A stretch of DNA of 64,000 bases from Desulfovibrio sp. 86 (GCF_902702915.1 NZ_LR738849.1:372001-436000), one strand, 5' to 3'. Numbered from the stretch's first letter, positions 1-8,695 are shown. Notes: generated by a model from the letters alone, not told the origin. Translations and numbers: made by a program.

Positions 1-132
1 GCCCAGAAGCACCTGGGCGGGAACCCCTGCCTGAATATTGCTCACCAGTTCGTCAATGGCCGTGGGCTGGTCGCCTGTGGGAGCATACGCTGTTTCCAGG
101 CTGAAAGGGGTTGAGGACTTGTCTTCCATCAT
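1..132 (-). CDS. uvrB: Excinuclease ABC subunit UvrB, N-terminal fragment
   Basis: Only the first 44 codons lie in the window; the gene runs off the left edge. UvrB is the damage-verifying helicase-like subunit of nucleotide excision repair. The visible residues include PFSLETAYAPTGDQPTAI followed by AQVLLG, the conserved UvrB N-terminus (family pattern F-x-L-x-S-x-F-x-P-x-GDQP-x-AI) just before the Walker A loop, which lies outside. Two adjacent ATGs (132 and 129) are possible starts and no clear Shine-Dalgarno separates them. It is divergent from the small gene that follows. Family identity rests on this short stretch, but the GDQP block is distinctive. Confidence 0.85.
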   Translation of the reverse strand, partial: MMEDKSSTPFSLETAYAPTGDQPTAIDELVSNIQAGVPAQVLLG

Positions 133-186
133 ATTCTGTTTTGGGGTAAGAGGGTGTGAAATAATACGCTAACCACGGGAAGTGCT

Positions 187-681
187 ATGGAAAAGATCAT
201 CGTGCCCACGCAGTTCGACCTGCCGCTGGACAGAATTTACATTGTGGCCGCAACGCTCAAGACCTTCAAGGGCCGTCGCCATGTGGACGTGCAGGTTTTT
301 CGGCCCAATGGCAGTGATGAAGAACTGGAAGCCTTGCGCGGCCTTGGCCTGGTGGCTCCCCCCGACCCGTCCATTCCGGCCGAAGTGCTTCAGGGCGCTA
401 CGGAAGAAGCCGCCCTGCGCTGCATTCTTGAAGCCTTCACTGCCGAAGAAAGCCGCGCCCTGGCGGACTACCTTGAGCAGCGCTACGCCGATCATATCGA
501 AAAAATCACCGTCTGTCCGATGGACATGCCTGTTCCCCTGGGCGTAGCGCCCCTGGCGGGCATTACCGAAGGCAAGAGCACAGGCTTCATCCGTTTTGAA
601 GCCGTGCGCGACTACCCCCTGCCCTTTGTGGCTCACGGGTATTACGACCTGGAAGCCCACGCCCCGCTGGACAGCGAATAG
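187..681 (+). CDS. Conserved hypothetical protein, 164 aa
   Basis: I do not recognise a named family. The product is 164 residues, acidic, with no signal peptide or membrane segment and no obvious metal-binding cysteine set. It begins MEKIIVPTQFDLPLDRIY and has a central helical, Glu/Ala-rich part around residues 75-105. Codon use matches its neighbours. It is divergent from uvrB and convergent with aat, and its last 40 bp overlap the antisense end of aat. A purine-rich sequence stands just before the ATG but the ribosome site is weak. The first residues could be read as a small beta-sheet domain, but no function is assigned. Confidence 0.6.
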   Translation: MEKIIVPTQFDLPLDRIYIVAATLKTFKGRRHVDVQVFRPNGSDEELEALRGLGLVAPPDPSIPAEVLQGATEEAALRCILEAFTAEESRALADYLEQRYADHIEKITVCPMDMPVPLGVAPLAGITEGKSTGFIRFEAVRDYPLPFVAHGYYDLEAHAPLDSE

Positions 682-1466
682 TCATAGCGTTCACGCCAGG
701 GCTGCCAGACCTGCTCATCAGGAACCTTGTGGAGTGTATCCCCGCAGATGACATGATCCGTCGCAGGCAGTCCGACGCCGGGTTCCGCATCCGCAGGGGG
801 CGCCAGCGCCTCCCGCAGCCTTTGCATAAAGATCTCTCGAGGCAGAAGAACCCCGCCCATCTTCATGATGTGCGGGGTTTCCTGTTGGCAATCCAGCAAG
901 GTCACGCCGCGCAGGCGCAGCAGGCCCACAAGACCGGCCAGGGCCGCGCGCGACGCCTCGGAAATAACATGAAACATGGACTCGCCAAAAAACACCCTGC
1001 CAAAGCCCACGCCGTACAGGCCACCGGCCAGTTCTCCATCACGCCAGGCTTCCACGCTGTGGGCAAACCCCATGGCGTGCAGGCGATCATAGGCCTCAAT
1101 CATCGCAGGCGTGAGCCATGTGCCGCCATGGGGCGTACGCGCCTGGGCGCAGGCCCGTATGACTCTGCCGAAGGCCGCGTCAAGGGTGAGTTCAAAGGGC
1201 TTTTGCCGTAAGGCGCGGGCACTGCGTGCAGGAAGGCGAAAATCCTCCAGCGGCAGCACGCATCGCGGATTCGGCGACCACCAGAGGATGGGCTGCCCGG
1301 CCTCGTACCAGGGAAAAATCCCCCGGCTGTAGGCCGCCAGCAAGCGCTCCGGCCGCAGGTCGCCCCCGAAGCAAAGCAGACCGTCTTCACGGGCCGCTTC
1401 AAGCGGAGGAAACTGGGCGGCCAGCGCCGCGAAGATTGTCTCCACAGCCTGCCGCCCCGTTATCAA
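642..1466 (-). CDS. aat: Leucyl/phenylalanyl-tRNA--protein transferase
   Basis: Aat adds Leu or Phe from aminoacyl-tRNA to proteins with N-terminal Arg or Lys, creating N-degrons for ClpS/ClpA/ClpP. The 274-residue product carries the family blocks GDLRPERLLAAYSRGIFPWY (about residues 35-54), WWSPNPRCVLP, GGTWLTPAMIEAY, and GLYGVGFGRVFFGESMF followed by LLDCQQETPHIMKMGG. The start ATG overlaps the clpA stop as ATGA (1463-1466), so it is translationally coupled downstream of clpS-clpA. This places the adaptor, unfoldase and tagging enzyme of the N-degron pathway in one transcription unit. The C-terminal extension beyond the conserved domain is short and Ser/Trp-rich. The 3' end overlaps the opposite-strand hypothetical gene. 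Confidence 0.95.
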   Translation of the reverse strand: MITGRQAVETIFAALAAQFPPLEAAREDGLLCFGGDLRPERLLAAYSRGIFPWYEAGQPILWWSPNPRCVLPLEDFRLPARSARALRQKPFELTLDAAFGRVIRACAQARTPHGGTWLTPAMIEAYDRLHAMGFAHSVEAWRDGELAGGLYGVGFGRVFFGESMFHVISEASRAALAGLVGLLRLRGVTLLDCQQETPHIMKMGGVLLPREIFMQRLREALAPPADAEPGVGLPATDHVICGDTLHKVPDEQVWQPWRERYDYSLSSGAWASRS

Positions 1467-4069
1467 ACCTTGCTCTTGGGCGGCTTCTTGGCTGCTTTTT
1501 CACTTTTTGCAGCGCCAGCCCTGCCCTGGGTTTCCGCTTTGCCCTGGTTTTCCGCCGTGGCGGAAGAGCCCGCTTTACTCCTGGCGCGGGACTTGCCGCC
1601 GGATTTTTCTGGCGTGCCGGATTTACCGGGCTTGCCAGACTTGTCCGATTTACCGGACGTGCCAGCCTTGCCCTTGGCGCTGCCGGACTTTTCAGTCGTG
1701 TCGGCAGCGGCGGATTTGGCGTTCTTCGTCTTTCCGGCCGTGGCCCCCCTGGCGTGCGTCTTTACTGCCGCACCCATCGCTTCGAGCACAAGCGCGTCAT
1801 CCACAACATCAAGCCGCGCGCTGCCCCCCTTGGAGAGCGAGCCGAACAGCAATTCGTGGGCCAGCTTGTCTTCCAGCTCCGTACGCAGCAGACGCCGCAA
1901 CGGCCTTGCGCCCATGGCGGGGTCAAAGCCCTTGCGAGCCAGCCATTGCCGGGCGCTCAGGCTCAGATCAAGCTGCACGTTCCGCTGTTCAAGGCTGTGG
2001 GTGATTTCCCCGACAAACTTGTCCACAATGCGCAGCATCATGTCCTCGGTCAGGCTGCCAAAAGGCACGAGAGCGTCGAGCCTGTTGCGGAATTCGGGGC
2101 TGAAGGTATTTTCCACAGCCTTGAGGCCCTTGTGGGCCGCATCCTGCCGCGACGCTCCGCCAAACCCCATGGCCGGGCGCGACATGTCGAAGGCCCCGGC
2201 ATTGGAGGTCATGATCAGGACCACGTGCGAGAAGTCCGTTTTCCTGCCCGTATTGTCGGTCAGGGTGGCGTAGTCCATCACCTGAAGCAGCACGTTGAAG
2301 ATGTCGGGATGGGCCTTTTCCACTTCGTCCAGCAGCACTACGGAATACGGGGCCTTACGCACGGCCTCGGTGAGCAGGCCGCCCTGATCGAAGCCCACAT
2401 ATCCCGGAGGCGCGCCGATAAGACGCGACACCGAGTGCTTTTCCATATACTCGCTCATGTCATAGCGCAGAAACTCCACGCCCATGAGCTTGGCAAGGCT
2501 GCGGGCCACTTCTGTCTTGCCCACGCCGGTGGGGCCATAGAACAGAAAGGCCCCTGCCGGGCGCTGCTCCTGACCAAGCCCCGCACGGGCGCGCAGGATG
2601 GCCCGCACCGTAAGCTCGATGGCCGGATCCTGGCCAAACACAAGTTCCTTGAGGTCTGTTTCAAGCGACGCAAGACGGTTGCGTTCCGTGCCGGACACGG
2701 TACGCACGGGAATGCCCGCCATGCGCGCCACAATGCGCTCCACATCGGCCACGCCCACAGTGGGGCGCGCAGTCTTGCCGCCCGCAGCGGATTTGCCGCC
2801 CGCAGGCTGCTTGCGCGCGCCGGTCTGCACGCCACGCCCAAGGTGGACGGCTGCGCCGGATTCGTCCAGCACGTCAATGGCCTTGTCAGGCAGCAGGCGG
2901 TCGCGCACATGCCTGGCCGTCAGATCGACCATGGCCTTGAGGGCCGTCGGGCTGTACTTGACCTTGTGGAAGTCGGCATAGCGCTTTTCAAGCCCCTGAA
3001 GGATGGCGAGGCATTCCTCAATGTTCGGTTCCGTAAGGTCTATGCGCTGGAACCGCCGGGCCAGAGCACGGTCTTTTTCAAAGTGGTTGCGAAACTCTTC
3101 ATAGGTCGTGGAGCCGATACAGCGCAGATCGCCGTTGGCCAGCATGGGCTTGAGCAGGTTGGAGGCGTCCATGGAGCCGCCGGATGTGGAGCCCGCCCCA
3201 ACGATTGTATGAATTTCGTCAATAAACAAAATGGCGTCCGGAATTTCCATCAAACGCTGCACCACAGCCTTGAGGCGGCTTTCAAAGTCGCCCCTGTAGC
3301 GGGTGCCCGCCAGCAAAAGCCCCATATCCAGGGCAAACAACTGGGCCTTGGCGAACATTTCCGGCACGTTGCCCTCAACAATGCGCAAAGCCAGCCCTTC
3401 GGCCAGAGCTGTCTTGCCCACGCCGGGATCGCCCACAAAAAGCGGATTGTTTTTGCGGCGACGGCACAACACTTCCACCGCGCGGTCAAGCTCGGTCACG
3501 CGCCCCACCAGGGGGTCTATCTTGCCCTCGCGGGCGCGGGCGGTAAGATCAACGGCATACTGGGCCAAAGGATCGGCCTTGCCTTCCTTGTCGTCAGCGT
3601 CGCCGCCCTGGCCAGCGCCCGTGGAGCCGCCGCCTTCGTCCATGCCGTGCGACACGAAGGTCAACACATCCAGACGCTCCACGCCCTGCTTGCGCAGATA
3701 GTAATGGGCATAGCTTTCTTCTTCATCCATGATGGAAATGAGCAGATCGCCCAGTTCCACGGTGTCGCGCCCGGCGGAACGGATATGGCTCAAGGCGCGT
3801 TCAAGCACGCGCTGTACGCCTTCTGTCTGGGCCACTTCATGATTGCCAGCCAGAGGCACGACTTCCATTTCGCGGTTAAAAAATTCTTCAAGCTGCTCGC
3901 GCAGCACGGCCACACTGGCCCCGCTGCCCTCAAGCAGAATACGCCCGCGCATGCTGTTGGTGAGAGCAAAAAGAACATGCTCCACAGTCAGCAGGTCGTG
4001 GCGACGCCGGTGCGCTTCCATAAGGGCGTCACGAATGACGCTTTGAACACTCTTGCTCAACATAGGCAT
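1463..4069 (-). CDS. clpA: ATP-dependent Clp protease ATP-binding subunit ClpA
   Basis: ClpA is the hexameric AAA+ unfoldase that feeds substrates to ClpP in the cytoplasm. The 868-residue product has the Clp N-domain (about 1-145), a first AAA domain with Walker A GDPGVGKTAL and Walker B ILFIDEIHTIVGAG, and a second AAA domain with Walker A GPTGVGKTEVA, Walker B VVLLDEVEKAHPDIFN and the arginine-finger region NRLDALVPFG. The IGL/F loop used for ClpP docking should lie between about 600 and 630. The core matches the usual length of about 755. Roughly 105 extra residues at the C-terminus form a Lys/Ser/Gly/Ala-rich low-complexity tail not typical of ClpA. One base separates it from the clpS stop upstream, and its stop overlaps aat. 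Confidence 0.95.
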   Translation of the reverse strand: MPMLSKSVQSVIRDALMEAHRRRHDLLTVEHVLFALTNSMRGRILLEGSGASVAVLREQLEEFFNREMEVVPLAGNHEVAQTEGVQRVLERALSHIRSAGRDTVELGDLLISIMDEEESYAHYYLRKQGVERLDVLTFVSHGMDEGGGSTGAGQGGDADDKEGKADPLAQYAVDLTARAREGKIDPLVGRVTELDRAVEVLCRRRKNNPLFVGDPGVGKTALAEGLALRIVEGNVPEMFAKAQLFALDMGLLLAGTRYRGDFESRLKAVVQRLMEIPDAILFIDEIHTIVGAGSTSGGSMDASNLLKPMLANGDLRCIGSTTYEEFRNHFEKDRALARRFQRIDLTEPNIEECLAILQGLEKRYADFHKVKYSPTALKAMVDLTARHVRDRLLPDKAIDVLDESGAAVHLGRGVQTGARKQPAGGKSAAGGKTARPTVGVADVERIVARMAGIPVRTVSGTERNRLASLETDLKELVFGQDPAIELTVRAILRARAGLGQEQRPAGAFLFYGPTGVGKTEVARSLAKLMGVEFLRYDMSEYMEKHSVSRLIGAPPGYVGFDQGGLLTEAVRKAPYSVVLLDEVEKAHPDIFNVLLQVMDYATLTDNTGRKTDFSHVVLIMTSNAGAFDMSRPAMGFGGASRQDAAHKGLKAVENTFSPEFRNRLDALVPFGSLTEDMMLRIVDKFVGEITHSLEQRNVQLDLSLSARQWLARKGFDPAMGARPLRRLLRTELEDKLAHELLFGSLSKGGSARLDVVDDALVLEAMGAAVKTHARGATAGKTKNAKSAAADTTEKSGSAKGKAGTSGKSDKSGKPGKSGTPEKSGGKSRARSKAGSSATAENQGKAETQGRAGAAKSEKAAKKPPKSKV

Positions 4070-4070
4070 C

Positions 4071-4391
4071 TCAATAAATTTTTTCCATGGTGCATTTGAG
4101 GGGGAATCCCGCAGCCTGGGCCGCCTGATGAACCCTTTTCACCTTGGTCTCAGCTACTTCATGGGTGTATACACCGCACTGTCCCACGCCTTGCTGGTGT
4201 ATTTGCAGCATGATGACAGTGGCCTCTTCCGTGGATTTGTGAAAGATGCTGCATAATACAGCCACCACAAAGTCCATACTGGTGTAATCATCGTTGTGCA
4301 GGAGCACCCGATAGCGGTCGGGCTCCTTCAATTTTTTTTCCACAATGACCTGGCTTTCGCCGCCATTCTGGTTCTCGTTAGAAACGGGCAT
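4071..4391 (-). CDS. clpS: ATP-dependent Clp protease adaptor ClpS
   Basis: ClpS binds N-degron substrates and delivers them to ClpA. The 106-residue protein has the ClpS fold signature: YRVLLHNDDYTSMDFVV with the Asn-Asp-Asp substrate-binding motif, a following FHKSTEEATVIMLQIHQQG helix, and CGVYTHEVAETK. I chose the ATG at 4391 (MPVSNEN) because GGAG stands seven bases upstream. A frame extension six codons longer exists at 4409 but lacks a ribosome site. It leads the clpS-clpA-aat unit; only one base separates its stop from the clpA ATG, so coupling is likely. Confidence 0.95.
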   Translation of the reverse strand: MPVSNENQNGGESQVIVEKKLKEPDRYRVLLHNDDYTSMDFVVAVLCSIFHKSTEEATVIMLQIHQQGVGQCGVYTHEVAETKVKRVHQAAQAAGFPLKCTMEKIY

Positions 4392-4425
4392 GCAATTGCT
4401 CCACGGCACAAGTATTCAGCGCTGT

Positions 4426-5061
4426 TCAGGGGATAATGGGGCAGTCTTCATCCGGCAGCCCCAGCTGCCGCCGCCATGCCCGCCTCTGCGTTTCGTCAAA
4501 CACAAAGGATCGTCTGGGGGGCAGGTTGTTGCGGTGCAGCCAATCCTGATGCAGCTGATGATAATTCTTGGTACTGATCGTCACCTTGTCAAGGCCCAGG
4601 CTTTTTTGAACGGCATTGATGGCCTCTGCCGGGCCTTCCAGTTCCGCCCCCTGCATGAAGGACAGAATATCCAGTTCCACTTCCACGCCGTTCAGGTGCC
4701 AGGGCTCGCGGACCTTCTCATACCTCGCTGTGGGGCTGTAGCCAAGGCCTTCGAGGATGCGACGCATGGCAGCGGCATCAGCCACCCCCACCTCGCGCTC
4801 ATCGCGCACCTTGCAGTGCTCCGCCCCGGTGGGGGCCGCAGCGGGCAGCTTGAGGGTCAGCACGCAGCGGGACTTGTCGGGCCACTCCTGGCTGCGCAGG
4901 CGCAGCAGCCGCCCGCTGGAAAAAAGATCGCCCTCCGGCGTGTCAAAAACCGTATTGCCCTCAAAGTGCGCGCCAAGGCAGCGCGCGCCCTGCTCTCGCA
5001 GCCGGTTGCGCAGCTCGTCCAGATCAACATCCAGAAATTTACGTTCCACTTCCAGGGCCAT
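4426..5061 (-). CDS. CYTH-domain protein (class IV adenylate cyclase / triphosphate tunnel family)
   Basis: The 211-residue product begins MALEVERKFLDVD, which contains the ExExK signature of CYTH / triphosphate tunnel metalloenzymes. Further family features are RLLRLRSQ, a run of basic and acidic strands (CVLTLKLP), REVGVADAAAMRRILEGLGY, and YEKVREPWHL leading to VEVELDILSF. Such proteins are class IV adenylate cyclases (CyaB) or thiamine/tripolyphosphatases, and sequence alone does not decide which. The ribosome site GGAGGA lies inside the last codons of radA, seven bases before the ATG, so it is the distal gene of a radA-cyaB-like unit. About 35 C-terminal residues lie outside the tunnel domain. 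Confidence 0.8.
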   Translation of the reverse strand: MALEVERKFLDVDLDELRNRLREQGARCLGAHFEGNTVFDTPEGDLFSSGRLLRLRSQEWPDKSRCVLTLKLPAAAPTGAEHCKVRDEREVGVADAAAMRRILEGLGYSPTARYEKVREPWHLNGVEVELDILSFMQGAELEGPAEAINAVQKSLGLDKVTISTKNYHQLHQDWLHRNNLPPRRSFVFDETQRRAWRRQLGLPDEDCPIIP

Positions 5062-5063
5062 GA

Positions 5064-6440
5064 CTATTCCTCCGGCCTCTGGCGTCGGTGAAAAAGACGC
5101 TGTTGCAGGGCCGCGATGGTGGCAATGCCGCCCTTGTCGTCGCCAGGGTGCACAATGGGGTCAAAGCCCAGCCGACGGGCCTGGGTGAGGCGCAATTCCT
5201 GCGCGGCCACGGGCCGTATCTGACCGTTGAGGTCCACCTCGCCCCACAACACGCATTTTTCCGGCAGAGGCACGTCATAATACGACGAAAGCACGGCCGC
5301 CACCAGCGCAAGGTCCAGCCCCGGCTCGTTGAGTTTCATGCCGCCGCCCACCTTGGCGTAAATATCCACCTGCCCGAAATTGAGTTTAAGACGTTTTTCC
5401 AGAACAGCCAGCAGCAGGTGCAGCCGCCCCACGTCAAAACCGAGGGCCGCCCGGCGCGGAATGCTCAAAAAGGTTCGGGACACAAGGGCCTGCACCTCGA
5501 CGGCAAGCGGGCGCTGACCATCCACGGCCATGACTACGGCAGTGCCGGACAGCGTGGCGTCGCGCTGACCCAGAAAGAAGGTGGAGGGGTCGTCAACGAT
5601 CTGCATGCCCTGCTGCCCCATGCGGAAAACCAGCAGTTCCTCGTTGGGGCCAAAGCGGTTCTTGAACACGCGCAACAGGCGGAACATCTGACGGCGGTCG
5701 CCTTCAAGCGAAATGACCGTGTCCACCATATGCTCCAGCAGGCGCGGTCCGGCGAGCACGCCGTCCTTGGTCACATGACCCACCAGAATGAGGGTGCAAC
5801 CGAGGCGGCGGCAGAGTTCCAGCAGGGACGTGGCCACAGCCCGCACCTGACTGACGTTGCCCGGCAGGCCCTCGGCCTCAAGGCTGGTGAGGGTCTGCAC
5901 AGAGTCCACCACAAGCAGGGCCGGATTCTGCGCGTTGGCGGCCTCCACCACGTCTTCCACGCGGGACGTGGCGAGCGCCAGCAGATTTGCGTCAAGCATG
6001 CCAAGGCGCTCCGCCCGGCCCTTGATCTGCGGCAAAGACTCTTCGCCGCTGGCATAGAGCACTGGACGGTCTCTGGCGGCCATCTCTGCGGCCACAAGCC
6101 CTGCCACCTGCAATAAAAGCGTGGATTTTCCTATGCCGGGCTCGCCGCCCACAAGAATGGCCGCTCCGGGCACAAGCCCGTTGCCCAGCACCCTGTCCAG
6201 CGCCTGCAGGCCGCTGCCGTAGGGTTCGTAACCGGAATCCTCCACATCGCGCAGGGATACGGGACGCCCGGCAGGAGTCTCGCCACTTACAGATACAGAC
6301 GCGCGCGCCTTGCCAGCGGAGCGCGCCTGCACGGACGCCTGCAGCGTATTCCACTCATGGCAGCCGGGGCACTGCCCCCGCCATTGCATGGTCTGTGCCC
6401 CGCAGGAAGAGCATACATATATTTCACGTAGTTTCGCCAT
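5064..6440 (-). CDS. radA: DNA repair protein RadA (Sms)
   Basis: RadA is a DnaB-like, RecA-related ATPase that drives branch migration of recombination intermediates. The 458-residue product has the N-terminal C4 zinc finger (CSSCGAQTMQWRGQCPGC), Walker A GGEPGIGKSTLL, Walker B ALLVVDSVQTL, the RadA-specific KNRFGP loop and a C-terminal Lon-protease-like domain (from about 290; GGMKLNEPGLDLALVAAVLSSY), as is usual for the family. It overlaps the ribosome site of the downstream CYTH gene. The upstream intergenic region ends at a strong terminator belonging to the gene further upstream, so radA probably has its own promoter between about 6440 and 6530. Confidence 0.95.
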   Translation of the reverse strand: MAKLREIYVCSSCGAQTMQWRGQCPGCHEWNTLQASVQARSAGKARASVSVSGETPAGRPVSLRDVEDSGYEPYGSGLQALDRVLGNGLVPGAAILVGGEPGIGKSTLLLQVAGLVAAEMAARDRPVLYASGEESLPQIKGRAERLGMLDANLLALATSRVEDVVEAANAQNPALLVVDSVQTLTSLEAEGLPGNVSQVRAVATSLLELCRRLGCTLILVGHVTKDGVLAGPRLLEHMVDTVISLEGDRRQMFRLLRVFKNRFGPNEELLVFRMGQQGMQIVDDPSTFFLGQRDATLSGTAVVMAVDGQRPLAVEVQALVSRTFLSIPRRAALGFDVGRLHLLLAVLEKRLKLNFGQVDIYAKVGGGMKLNEPGLDLALVAAVLSSYYDVPLPEKCVLWGEVDLNGQIRPVAAQELRLTQARRLGFDPIVHPGDDKGGIATIAALQQRLFHRRQRPEE

Positions 6441-6530
6441 GATTCAAGACTACGGAAAAAGTCCAGGTGGCGCAAGCTGGCGGGCATGCCGCCACATAAC
6501 ACCTTATCCCCCCACATAACTGGTAGCTCC

Positions 6531-6573
6531 CTGTTTCGCGCGCTGGCTCGCTCAAAAAGGCTAAAGCCATAAA
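6531..6573. repeat. Dispersed repeat adjacent to terminator (copy 1)
   Basis: A stretch of about 42 bp starting ctgtttcgcgcgctggctcg and ending ggctaaagccataaa recurs with few differences at 29842-29884. Both copies lie on the far side of a strong GC hairpin that terminates a minus-strand gene. This suggests a dispersed intergenic element or an extended terminator module; its role is unknown. Confidence 0.6.
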
Positions 6574-6610
6574 AAAGCGCGGCCCGGATGCTACATCCGG
6601 GCCGCGCAAA
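6571..6610 (-). terminator. Rho-independent terminator of the DUF3426 gene
   Basis: A perfect 14-bp stem (6577-6590 with 6594-6607; gcgcggcccggatg) closes a 3-nt loop. On the minus strand it is followed by six T residues. A-rich sequence on the other side could also let it work weakly in the opposite direction. Confidence 0.9.
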
Positions 6611-6666
6611 AAGAATACGGCCTGCAAGCCAGCCGCAGCCCTGAGGCTACCGGGTTTGTCAGACGC

Positions 6667-7380
6667 CTACTGGGCTTTCGCCGCGTCCTTATCCTGCGCA
6701 GGCACATCCTTGACGTCAACAATCCGCACGCCAAACTCGGCGATGCCCTCGGGCGGCGCATAAAACAGCACCATAAAGGGAACCTCGCCGCCATGCGGCA
6801 CATTGGTATTGTTGGTCAGAATCTCCACCTTGTTGTTGAGGAAGGATTCCATTTCCTTTTCGCTCAACACCTGCAACTGAAAAAGCGAAAGCTGCACGCC
6901 GCCCAGTTGCTTCTTGGTGGCCAGCGTTTTTTTATCTTTATCGTAAATGGCCGCCTCAACAGACACCAGTTCCTTGGGATCAGGAAATTCGTTAACGACC
7001 TTGCCTTCAATGACAAAGACCTTGCCGACTTTTTCATTATCCACATAGTACTGGCGCACATTGCGCATGGTGAGCAATTCCACCTTTTTGGCCAATTCCT
7101 GCTCTGTGGGCGGGCTCGCCGGGGTGGCCGCAAAATACTTGAAATATCCATAGCCGCCGCCAGCGCATACCAGAACCAGCAGCAGCGCTCCCAGGATTTT
7201 TCCAAGCCGCCCCCGCCCCTTGACCGGCATGTCCGGCAACGGGCCCTGAGTCGCAAGCTGTTCCGCCGGGTCAAAAGCAAAAACAGTTTTGCAAACCGTG
7301 CAGCGCAGCTTTGTGCCCGCTTTGGCAAATTGCTCCGGCAGGTTAAAGCGGCTTGAGCAATTGGGACATCTTACTTCCAT
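6667..7380 (-). CDS. Zinc-ribbon membrane protein with DUF3426 domain
   Basis: The 237-residue product starts with an MJ0042-type zinc ribbon (CPNCSSRFNLPEQ ... LRCTVCKTVFAFDP, two CxxC pairs at about residues 5-8 and 27-30). One membrane helix follows at about 62-84 (ILGALLLVLVCAGGGYGYF). The rest is an extracytoplasmic beta-rich DUF3426 domain (VFVIEGKVVNEFPDPKELVSV is characteristic). Such proteins are common in Desulfovibrio-type genomes; their biochemical role is unknown. It has its own terminator downstream and a hairpin-free gap to hpt upstream, with which it may be cotranscribed (46 bp). Confidence 0.85.
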   Translation of the reverse strand: MEVRCPNCSSRFNLPEQFAKAGTKLRCTVCKTVFAFDPAEQLATQGPLPDMPVKGRGRLGKILGALLLVLVCAGGGYGYFKYFAATPASPPTEQELAKKVELLTMRNVRQYYVDNEKVGKVFVIEGKVVNEFPDPKELVSVEAAIYDKDKKTLATKKQLGGVQLSLFQLQVLSEKEMESFLNNKVEILTNNTNVPHGGEVPFMVLFYAPPEGIAEFGVRIVDVKDVPAQDKDAAKAQ

Positions 7381-7426
7381 GCCGTTACTCCCAAAAACCG
7401 TATCCGGCAGTCATAACAGCAGGATT

Positions 7427-7978
7427 TTATTCAGGTATGATCTCAAAAATACCAGGCAGATTACGATAGTGTTCTGCATAATCGAGACCATAACCAACAA
7501 TGAAACCTTCTGTCAGCTTGAAGCCGGCAAAGTCAACGTGTACGTCAATTTCACGCCTTTCATTCTTGTCGACCAGGGCAGCCAAACGCAGGCTGCGGGC
7601 CTTGCGGGCGGCAAACTGCCCAAGCAGAAAACGCATGCTGTACCCGCTGTCCACTATGTCTTCCACTATCAGCACATGCTTGTCGCAAATGTCAATCTCT
7701 ACATCCTTGTTGAAAATGACATGCTTGGTGGAGGACGACGACTTGCCGTAGCTGGACAGGCGCACAAAATCCAGCTCCAGATTCTTATTGTGCAAAGCGC
7801 GTACCAGATCGCTGAAGAAGACAAAGCCGCCCTTGAGAACACATACGGCCACCAAGGGTTCCTGGCCATAATGAGCGTCAATCTCAGCTGCCAGTTCTTT
7901 TACCCTTTGGGCAATCAACTCCGCGCTGTAAACGGTTTTCAATTCTTTGACTTTGATCTCATGCCCACCCTTCGACAT
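7427..7978 (-). CDS. hpt: Hypoxanthine phosphoribosyltransferase
   Basis: Purine salvage enzyme that converts hypoxanthine or guanine plus PRPP to IMP or GMP. The 183-residue product contains the PRPP-binding loop HVLIVEDIVDSGYSM, the flexible catalytic loop region with LSSYGKSSSSTK, and the C-terminal FIVGYGLDYAEHYRNLP block that contacts the base. The ATG at 7978 was preferred over an in-frame ATG 24 codons upstream because GGAGGA lies five bases before it and the added residues are not family-like. It lies upstream of the DUF3426 gene on the same strand. Confidence 0.93.
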   Translation of the reverse strand: MSKGGHEIKVKELKTVYSAELIAQRVKELAAEIDAHYGQEPLVAVCVLKGGFVFFSDLVRALHNKNLELDFVRLSSYGKSSSSTKHVIFNKDVEIDICDKHVLIVEDIVDSGYSMRFLLGQFAARKARSLRLAALVDKNERREIDVHVDFAGFKLTEGFIVGYGLDYAEHYRNLPGIFEIIPE

Positions 7979-8203
7979 CTGATCCTCCGGCACGGGCCGC
8001 GCGGGCGACCCCGTTTTCAGGGGCCGTGGCGTTTGCCGGCTCCAGTGCAAAATATCCGCGCCGTTTCGCGCGGCCGTAACAGCAGCCGCAAGCCGCTTCT
8101 GCCATTCCTTGTAAGAGTGCCATTACGCCCTGGCCTCAAAATGGGCAACGCTGACGGCGCAACCCTCCATAATCATGAACATGAAAACCGTTCCCGTATC
8201 TTC

Positions 8204-8695
8204 CTATTTTTGCTCAAGCAGCTTATTGAACACCATTTCCAACATCTCGGTATCGGCTATGCCTGGTTCAGATATGACCCTCTGCCCGCTCTTGGCGTAA
8301 AAAACATTGTGCGGGATGCTGCTGACCTGGAAGGCCTTGGTGATGTCACGTCCAGCCATGTATACAGGATAATCCATATTCATTTTTTTCATGAAGGGAA
8401 CAACGACCTTGGAGTCTTCGTCCACTGAAAGACTGATGATGAGCACGCCCTTGTCCGCGTATTTTTTGTTCACGGCCACAAGATCGGGCACTTCCACCTG
8501 GCAGGGGGGGCACCATGTGGCAAAAAAGTTGAGCATAACGACCTTGCCCTTGTTCTTGGCCAGAAGATCCATCAACCCGGCAAGATTGAGGGAAGGCACA
8601 GACGCGGAAGGCGAGGAAGGCGAAGCGGACGAGGCCGCAAAAGCTGCGCAGGGCAACAGCAGGCAAAGCAAAAGGGGAAGGATGATTTTTTTCAT
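8204..8695 (-). CDS. Periplasmic TlpA-like thioredoxin-fold protein
   Basis: The 163-residue product has a cleavable signal peptide (KKIILPLLLCLLLPCAAFA, cleavage near residue 20), a short Ser/Pro linker, and a thioredoxin domain with the redox motif WCPPC in the context VVMLNFFATWCPPCQVEVP. The cis-proline region is seen as VSSIPHNVFYAKSG. This is the TlpA/ResA class that reduces periplasmic disulfides, for example during cytochrome c maturation, which fits an organism rich in cytochromes. It stands alone between hpt and metH; no clear partner is adjacent. Confidence 0.88.
   Translation of the reverse strand: MKKIILPLLLCLLLPCAAFAASSASPSSPSASVPSLNLAGLMDLLAKNKGKVVMLNFFATWCPPCQVEVPDLVAVNKKYADKGVLIISLSVDEDSKVVVPFMKKMNMDYPVYMAGRDITKAFQVSSIPHNVFYAKSGQRVISEPGIADTEMLEMVFNKLLEQK

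Noticed and set aside
1226-4099. Long plus-strand frame of 957 codons opposite clpA and aat
   Set aside because: It is antisense to two well-supported genes, has a His/Gln/Gly-rich nonsense composition typical of GC-rich shadow frames, and no family motif.
5088-6116. Plus-strand 342-codon frame opposite radA
   Set aside because: Shadow of radA; composition is artefactual and no ribosome site is present.
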